NCBI GenBank assembly: GCA_026874595.1
Contig: CM049318.1
Coordinates: 16,976,241 to 17,040,240 of the forward strand
Source of the DNA: Sipunculus nudus
Lineage: Eukaryota > Annelida > Sipuncula > Golfingiida > Sipunculidae
Direction: 5' to 3'
DNA: 64,000 bases
Under the pieces are notes generated by a model that saw only the letters and a program-made list of their open reading frames with translations, ran no database searches and was not told where the DNA came from. Positions 58,600 through 64,000 of this stretch are shown here, piece after piece (position 1 is the stretch's first letter; the number at the start of each line of letters is the position of its first letter). Both the position numbers and the translations under genes were made by a program.

Positions 58600-58830
58600 G
58601 TTTTTCTATTATCACTCAGTCATTCGCCAAGGTAACCTTTCCACTAAATTCTAGCACGGCCCTTCTCCGTTCGATTTCTGGTGGTGAATCCTCGCTCACT
58701 AATATATTGGTTCCCTTGAGGCTAGCTTGCTTGCTACACACCAGCTCTCTGTCAGAGTACCACACAAACCGTACAAGAAAGTTTCTGTTACCACTCGCGT
58801 TTCGTGGCCGGGGTCCTATTCTGTAACATT
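58600..58830 (-). pseudogene. Decayed LINE ORF1 (L1 transposase-22-like) fragment
   Basis: The minus strand encodes NRNFLVRFVWYSDRELV and LKGTNILVSEDSPPEIERRR, matching the RRM/C-terminal region of L1 ORF1p (LVRF, K-G-T-x-I-x-x-S-E-D-x-P-x-E). A Glu/Lys-rich segment upstream (about 59260-59200) fits its coiled coil. Same strand and order as the reverse transcriptase fragment at 56940-58040, so probably the same insertion. Confidence 0.7.
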
Positions 58831-59684
58831 TTTAAAATTTTATTTCACTGGCTTTTGAAGTTTTGATATTGGCAACAAGAATTTCACTTATTTTCTTATG
58901 TGTCCGAAGCACACTTATGTTTGGTCTACTGGTTTCTATGTTAGCTCACAGTATGTGTTTTTTTGTCGACGCAATATTTTCCTTTCTGTTGTCAACAAGG
59001 CAATTTTGAAAGTGATTATTTTTTCTTCTCACACTCGCTGAACTTTTTATTTGACTCGCTCATTTCACCTGTGGTTTTTTTTCGAGAGACGATTGTAAAA
59101 ATTCTAAAGAAGATTTGAATCACCTCACCACTCCACTCAGTTCTGTTTCTTAAGTGTTCGAAAGTGCCGGCGACTGGTTTATTTTTACCATTATCTCTTG
59201 AACTGATCTGAGCGTATCCATTACGTCTCTTCCAATTCTTTCTCCTCTAGTCTTTGTAAGAAGTCACTCCTACACGCTGAATATTTCACACGTTTCAACT
59301 TCGTCGCAAAATTGCTTAATTTTGAAGTTTTTAGAAATTTTGTTCTCAGATAGATTATCATCCTGCTTCATTATATGTATAAACATTGAATTAACATGGA
59401 AAACTGAATACCCACTTTTGCAGGGACTTCGTTCAGCAATGTAATTTAAAATAAAAAAAAATAATCTCCGAGAAATAAGGAAGTTAACTATATAATTTAT
59501 AGATATTTTCGGAACAAAGTTGGACCTTTAATTATTGATTCATTTTGATAGACATATCTATAAGGGGAATGTCAGCCTTTCGAAGGAGATTGGTAAGCTT
59601 CTTGATTTAAAAATGTAAAATATAGACTATTTAAAAAAAAATTGAGACCAAATTATCATTTAAATAATGATTTTAAAGCTGAAT

Positions 59685-59870
59685 CCAAGGTTATTGCAGA
59701 AAGAGTAAAGAAAATTGTACTTTCAATTATTATCATTGATCAACATTGTTTGATAAGAGGCAGATATATAGGTAAACTTTGAGAGCAATTTTAGACACAA
59801 TAGAATATTTTAATATAATAGATCAGTTTAGATTAAAAAAAGCGTTCGGTTCTTTGGAATGGAATTAAAT
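59685..59870 (+). pseudogene. Second reverse transcriptase scrap, opposite strand
   Basis: The plus strand encodes IAERVKKIVLS, then DQHCLIRGRYIGKL, then FRLKKAFGSLEWN, matching the D-Q-x-G-F-I-x-G-R-x-I-G and F-x-K-A-F-D-S-x-x-W blocks of LINE reverse transcriptases. The minus-strand copy has its own diverged version of this region, so this is a separate insertion. Confidence 0.7.
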
Positions 59871-59879
59871 AACAGAGGG

Positions 59880-61820
59880 TCTACCAATACCTTATTTCGG
59901 GAAAAAATGTAACATCATGAATGAAGCTTTCCTATGCTAACTTAACCCTCAAGCTGCCAAGTTGGGTTATGACCCTGCCTATGTATTCATATGTGCCCAT
60001 TGTCATAGTTTAAATCCCAACAAGGTTTCCAACCTGGAATTTGAATTTTTTAAAAATAATTTCCAAGCAGAGATTGGGTATTGATGTGGGAAATATTATG
60101 AAGGTTATTCGGGGTCATTTGTGACCCCAGCAAGATATGTTTTTTCTTTTCTAATTGGTTTTATAATACATACATATCTTTTTTATTCCACTGAACCATG
60201 ACTGAGACAAAGGCACTTAGCAAAGTTCGCTCCTTTAGGTGTCTTTGACTCAGATATTGCTACATCATCAGAAATCCATCTAGCAAACCCAGTAAACACG
60301 ATGTGATAACATTCAGTCAGCGTTTTTAATTTTTTTGTTACACCAGGAAGAGAAGACAGGATTCCATTGTTTGCACCACACACTAACAGAAAAGTAAAGC
60401 AAAACAGAGTGAGCTGAATGACAATCAACATAGGAACCAAATGCAAGATGAAAATAAGGTGATGAATCTTAGAACAAAGCAATTATATATAGAGTTTAAA
60501 TTTCTTGTATGATTCTACAAAATCAAACACGAACCACATCACCCTTCACCTAAAATAGATTGAAAGGAAAAGGCTTTCGGTCTCCGACGAGAACTTAGTT
60601 GAAACAGCTAGTGTACCAATTAGATACATTTTTTTTTAATTATGGGGTATGTGTACCGTCTACTACATAATATAATGTACACGGAACACCAAATGGAGAA
60701 AAGGATAAAGCTGCATTGTCATTAAATGGACATAATACTTTGTTACTTATGGCTGACCCTACTTTCACATGAAAAATATAGGTGAGTTCACACACATACT
60801 GTAGAGACTTGATTCATAAGTCTACAACTCTTAATTTTGCACACCTCGGACCTAAAATGTTGGTACAACCTATCTGATGGTGATGATGGTTAAATGCGAT
60901 TAATTATTGGCTTTTTGTAGCATTAACTGGATATTTGGACTTCACACTGTTGATTTGTGCCTCATTTAAGTTTTGACATATGACAGTAATACGTCATCTT
61001 CAAAATACAAGTGAAATGCGTCAAAATATAAATAATGAAGATGACACGTGACGCTGCAGTCTTCTGCAGTTTTGACATTATGCAAGCTCAATTAGCCGTC
61101 CACATTTCATGGCATGTAATCAATCCATTCCTGAGACATATGATATTCGTTAAGATATGCTCAAACACCCTACAATGCCAATCAACACATGGAATTAGAA
61201 TTCCTGGGCCTTACGGTCACTATTTTGTGTCTCGCTGAGGTTTCGACTTAAAACTACGTAAACAGTTATAGCATGTGGTTCAATATTCTTGGGCAGTAAA
61301 AGATCTGCACGATTGTCATGGATCATAAAATATATTTACAATCTAATAAGTAATTTTGTATTCTCTGGAAAATGTAGGTCAAAATAATATGATCAGGAAA
61401 GGTGGTGAAAAATTCCCTTGACTGCATAATGTCTGGGGAAGATGTTGATGGTCCAATAATCTCATCTGAGGTGCTCGTTATGGGAAGCGACTAGAAAGAG
61501 GCAAAAGCCATCACGTGAACAGGCAGTCCCTGTCCCATTGACTCACTTATTGGATCAGCTGTTTCTGGCTGGACACCCCTCTCTATGTAATTTAACCCAA
61601 TAGGGTTAATCGCAGAAAAATCACAGAATAAATACACTGAATTTTGTAATATTAAAAAAGTAACTATATCAGACATGCAAAGACAAACATGACGACTGGG
61701 TGGTTGTACGACTTCCTGTTTGCATAAACAAGACAGATTAATAAGATAAAGGACGCTTTTGTATTCCTAAAGTAAAATTAGCACAGTGTGCTATTTGTAC
61801 ATTTGAGATAAGTATATGAC
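59880..61820. other. Region between the LINE scraps and gene D
   Basis: No convincing gene. A minus-strand open frame 60183-60482 has a hydrophobic start but no domain. Frames at 61035 (plus) and 61491 (minus) are short and unrecognised. A short hairpin GGGGTCATTTGTGACCCC lies at about 60110. This may be decayed transposon sequence. Confidence 0.4.
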
Positions 61821-61887
61821 ATGGCGTATACAGGAAGGATCATTATGAAATTGTTCTCAATGTGGACAATACTAATTTTCGCCAGTT
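61821..61887 (+). CDS. Gene D exon 1: signal peptide (3' partial gene)
   Basis: ATG at 61821 and 67 coding bases to donor GTAAGT at 61888. The 22 residues share M, T-G-R, L-F, W, L and A-S-(C) with gene B exon 1, 10 identities without gaps, with the same length and phase. No second exon was found before the window end, which fits the long first intron of gene B. Gene D is probably a paralogue of gene B or another protein using the same leader. Confidence 0.65.
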
Positions 61888-62071
61888 GTAAGTTGAATTT
61901 TATCTTTTACTTAAATTAATAGATCCTCTATATTATTAGGCCTATCACTTAGTATTTTGTATGCAAGATCTTAAAAAAAAAGTTATGTTATTATGACGAC
62001 GTTCTCTGTTTGTATGAATTACGCACACACGCTTTCAGTACTGACGGAGACCAGGATGTGAGACAAACGTA

Positions 62072-62077
<6 letters not shown>

Positions 62078-62121
<44 letters not shown>
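62078..62121. repeat. (TA)n microsatellite
   Basis: About 22 TA units in the presumed first intron of gene D. Confidence 0.96.
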
Positions 62122-62124
<3 letters not shown>

Positions 62125-64000
62125 TACATATACCGTTGATACCAACCCAAGGCCTACAGGCGTAATGTGATTCTGTGTACTGGAATATAAATCAGGCATA
62201 ATACGTCGTTGATAATATGTGTGACCACTGTTTGAATAAGTACTTGATTATGTTAAAAGTACATGTTTGATAAGGATGTCTACAAAGCAAGTTCTAAAAA
62301 AAGTGAACATGAGGAAAAGTGCCAACTTCACAGAAATGTATCTGACCTCTGTCAGCAGTGATCGTACTGATGCGTCAGTACCAGAAATCGCGATTGCATT
62401 TTGATAGCCAAATGGGTGGCACGTGGTAGCAATTTGCTAACGCGCAGGTCTGCTCTGCTACCTTGCGGCTGCTCTTTGCTACTTCGCACATCCATTAAGA
62501 AAAAAATTCTACGGTAGACTATGTTATGAACAAAATATCACAGTCATAATTTTGTTTTTTCATAATTTTGTTTTTTCATAATAAAGGTGTGTTATAATCT
62601 ACAAAATGCCATAAGTGTAATAAAAATATACTATTATACTAATCAGATAATAAGTTTCAGAATTTTGAATATCATACTTTTTGGCAAATCTAAATACTTA
62701 TAATAGTTTCTAATAAAACCCAATTTATATTTTTGTATGAAGGTTTCATTAGCGCCGACATGTATCAAAGAAGTCAGACTGATAAGGGTCCTGAAATTGT
62801 ACAGTCAGAATAATATCCGAGTCTAATATTGACAATTTAGTTCATTATGTTGGCGTATGTGTTTTGCAATAAAATTAATGTTGTTTGGTAAGGTACACAT
62901 TTAATTATTAAATGGGCTCGGACTGAGAAATCTATATTCTGGTGTTTACTATCGAGCTAGTATATTCAATCATGTTACTTGCTGTTATTAAACCATCATG
63001 GACATACACAGTATAAGCATTTGCTTCATATTGCCGTGTGCACATTTTTTCTATTACAAATGAAGGACAGTATGTTCTGTAGCTTCCGCAGCACGACTGA
63101 GGCGGCCTTTATGTTAACGAGTCGAACACTGGAGAGGTCACATGGACTCAACCCGCTTGGATCACTTCGCCATTTTTTTCCAACAGTCAGCACGAAGATG
63201 CCAGTTGCCACTTAAGTTTACATGTACAATACAATATCCCTGGTAACCAGGGTTTCGCGGTTTGTGTGGTCACTAACTCTAGTTGTAGAGAGTGGTTCCA
63301 ATTGTAAAGTTATCCCAGGTTAAAGACGTTTATAGGGAACATATATTATTGTGTTCCACATTGGTCCCACAGAAATGCCAATATATTTGTGTTGAATTAA
63401 AAGCCACTTAAACAGCATATTGACTCCTATGTTTTTTATATATCTGCGGGAGATGTATGTACATTTGTTATTAAACCTTTGCAACTTTATCGACTGCACA
63501 AAAAGGGAAAATGTAGATATAGCTTGAGTCGACTGTGTAATATGTTTTAGCGTATGAGTGATCATGTTGTAGCCTGTCTCAGCCCTTCGGAAAGATGTTT
63601 AGGATATGACAGAAAAAAAGGCACACATTCGAGCAAAGTGAAATATTCTTTTTTCTACAAATTATGTTTTCCATATTCTATTTTATCTTCATGAAAAAAA
63701 ACCCACCTCTATGAAACAACAATTTTCTCATTGTATTTTCTTCATAATAGGCCTCCAATTAGCACACATTCCCATTTGGAATCCAGAATGGTTATGAAAT
63801 GGACAAACATAACGACCTGCTTATTATCTAGGTGTGAAGATAGTTTGTGTAATCAAGTCTGTATGTCAGGTTTGAAAATAATAGAGTGTGTCGTGTTTAT
63901 AATCCGCATGTGTACACAATACATTGTGGCCCCTTTTGTATGTCGGATGCGGAGACAATACAGGGTAGCTGACAACAGATAATAGCATTAATTTGTTATG
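62122..64000. other. Presumed gene D intron 1, start
   Basis: Mostly A+T-rich. A short block with higher G+C at 63050-63215 is open on both strands but has no recognised product and no acceptor that continues the gene D frame. Confidence 0.4.

Noticed and set aside
59685-59870. Inverted 5' segment of the minus-strand LINE (twin-priming product)
   Set aside because: The minus-strand element already contains its own copy of this part of the reverse transcriptase.
60183-60482. A 99-codon minus-strand frame with a hydrophobic N-terminus, considered as a secreted protein
   Set aside because: No domain, no supporting exons, and surrounded by decayed repeat sequence.

Overview
The window looks like nuclear DNA of an intron-rich, A+T-rich invertebrate, most likely a lophotrochozoan such as a bivalve mollusc. 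This is inferred from the multi-exon extracellular proteins, the very many (TA)n and (GA)n microsatellites, the poly-G-flanked repeats, the MITEs and the decayed L1-like element. No species can be named from sequence alone. There are no prokaryotic operons, rRNA, tRNA or CRISPR.

Layout. Gene A (257-21276, plus, 5' end outside the window) has 28 exons whose phases all join in frame. It encodes about 1,920 residues of roughly 15 FN3-like repeats (W-x-GF strand; SDGI-x-ID-x-TPP linker), with one cysteine-rich insert and one jelly-roll-like insert, and ends at a stop with no membrane segment. Gene B (23068-43133, plus) is a complete predicted type I receptor of about 898 residues: a signal-peptide exon, one six-bladed YWTD propeller, nine sushi modules, a transmembrane helix and a short tyrosine-rich tail. 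Gene C (46320-54794, minus, partial at both ends) encodes three FN3 domains and converges on gene B. Gene D is seen only as a signal-peptide exon at 61821-61887 (plus), homologous to gene B exon 1. A decayed L1-like element (ORF1 and reverse transcriptase, minus) and an unrelated reverse transcriptase scrap (plus) occupy 56.9-59.9 kb.

How they fit together. All four genes are predicted surface or secreted proteins with adhesion or recognition modules, and B and D share a first exon, so the locus looks like part of a tandem family of extracellular receptors. Gene B grew by tandem duplication of a three-exon sushi cassette: modules 1-3, 4-6 and 7-9 repeat an alpha-beta-gamma order, and their introns match too.

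Most unusual signal. Three minisatellites, in genes A and C, each begin exactly at an exon edge, and the repeat unit contains that exon's terminal coding bases plus its functional splice site (46-bp unit at 11285, 31-bp at 51930-52390, 32-bp at 53280-54250). Each authentic splice site therefore sits at the end of a ladder of decoy copies. Other points are a frame-switching 23-nt microexon in the gene B tail, a GC-AG intron in gene C, a Harbinger-like MITE ending 25 bp from a coding exon, and five TGACGT-type sites at exact 21-bp spacing.
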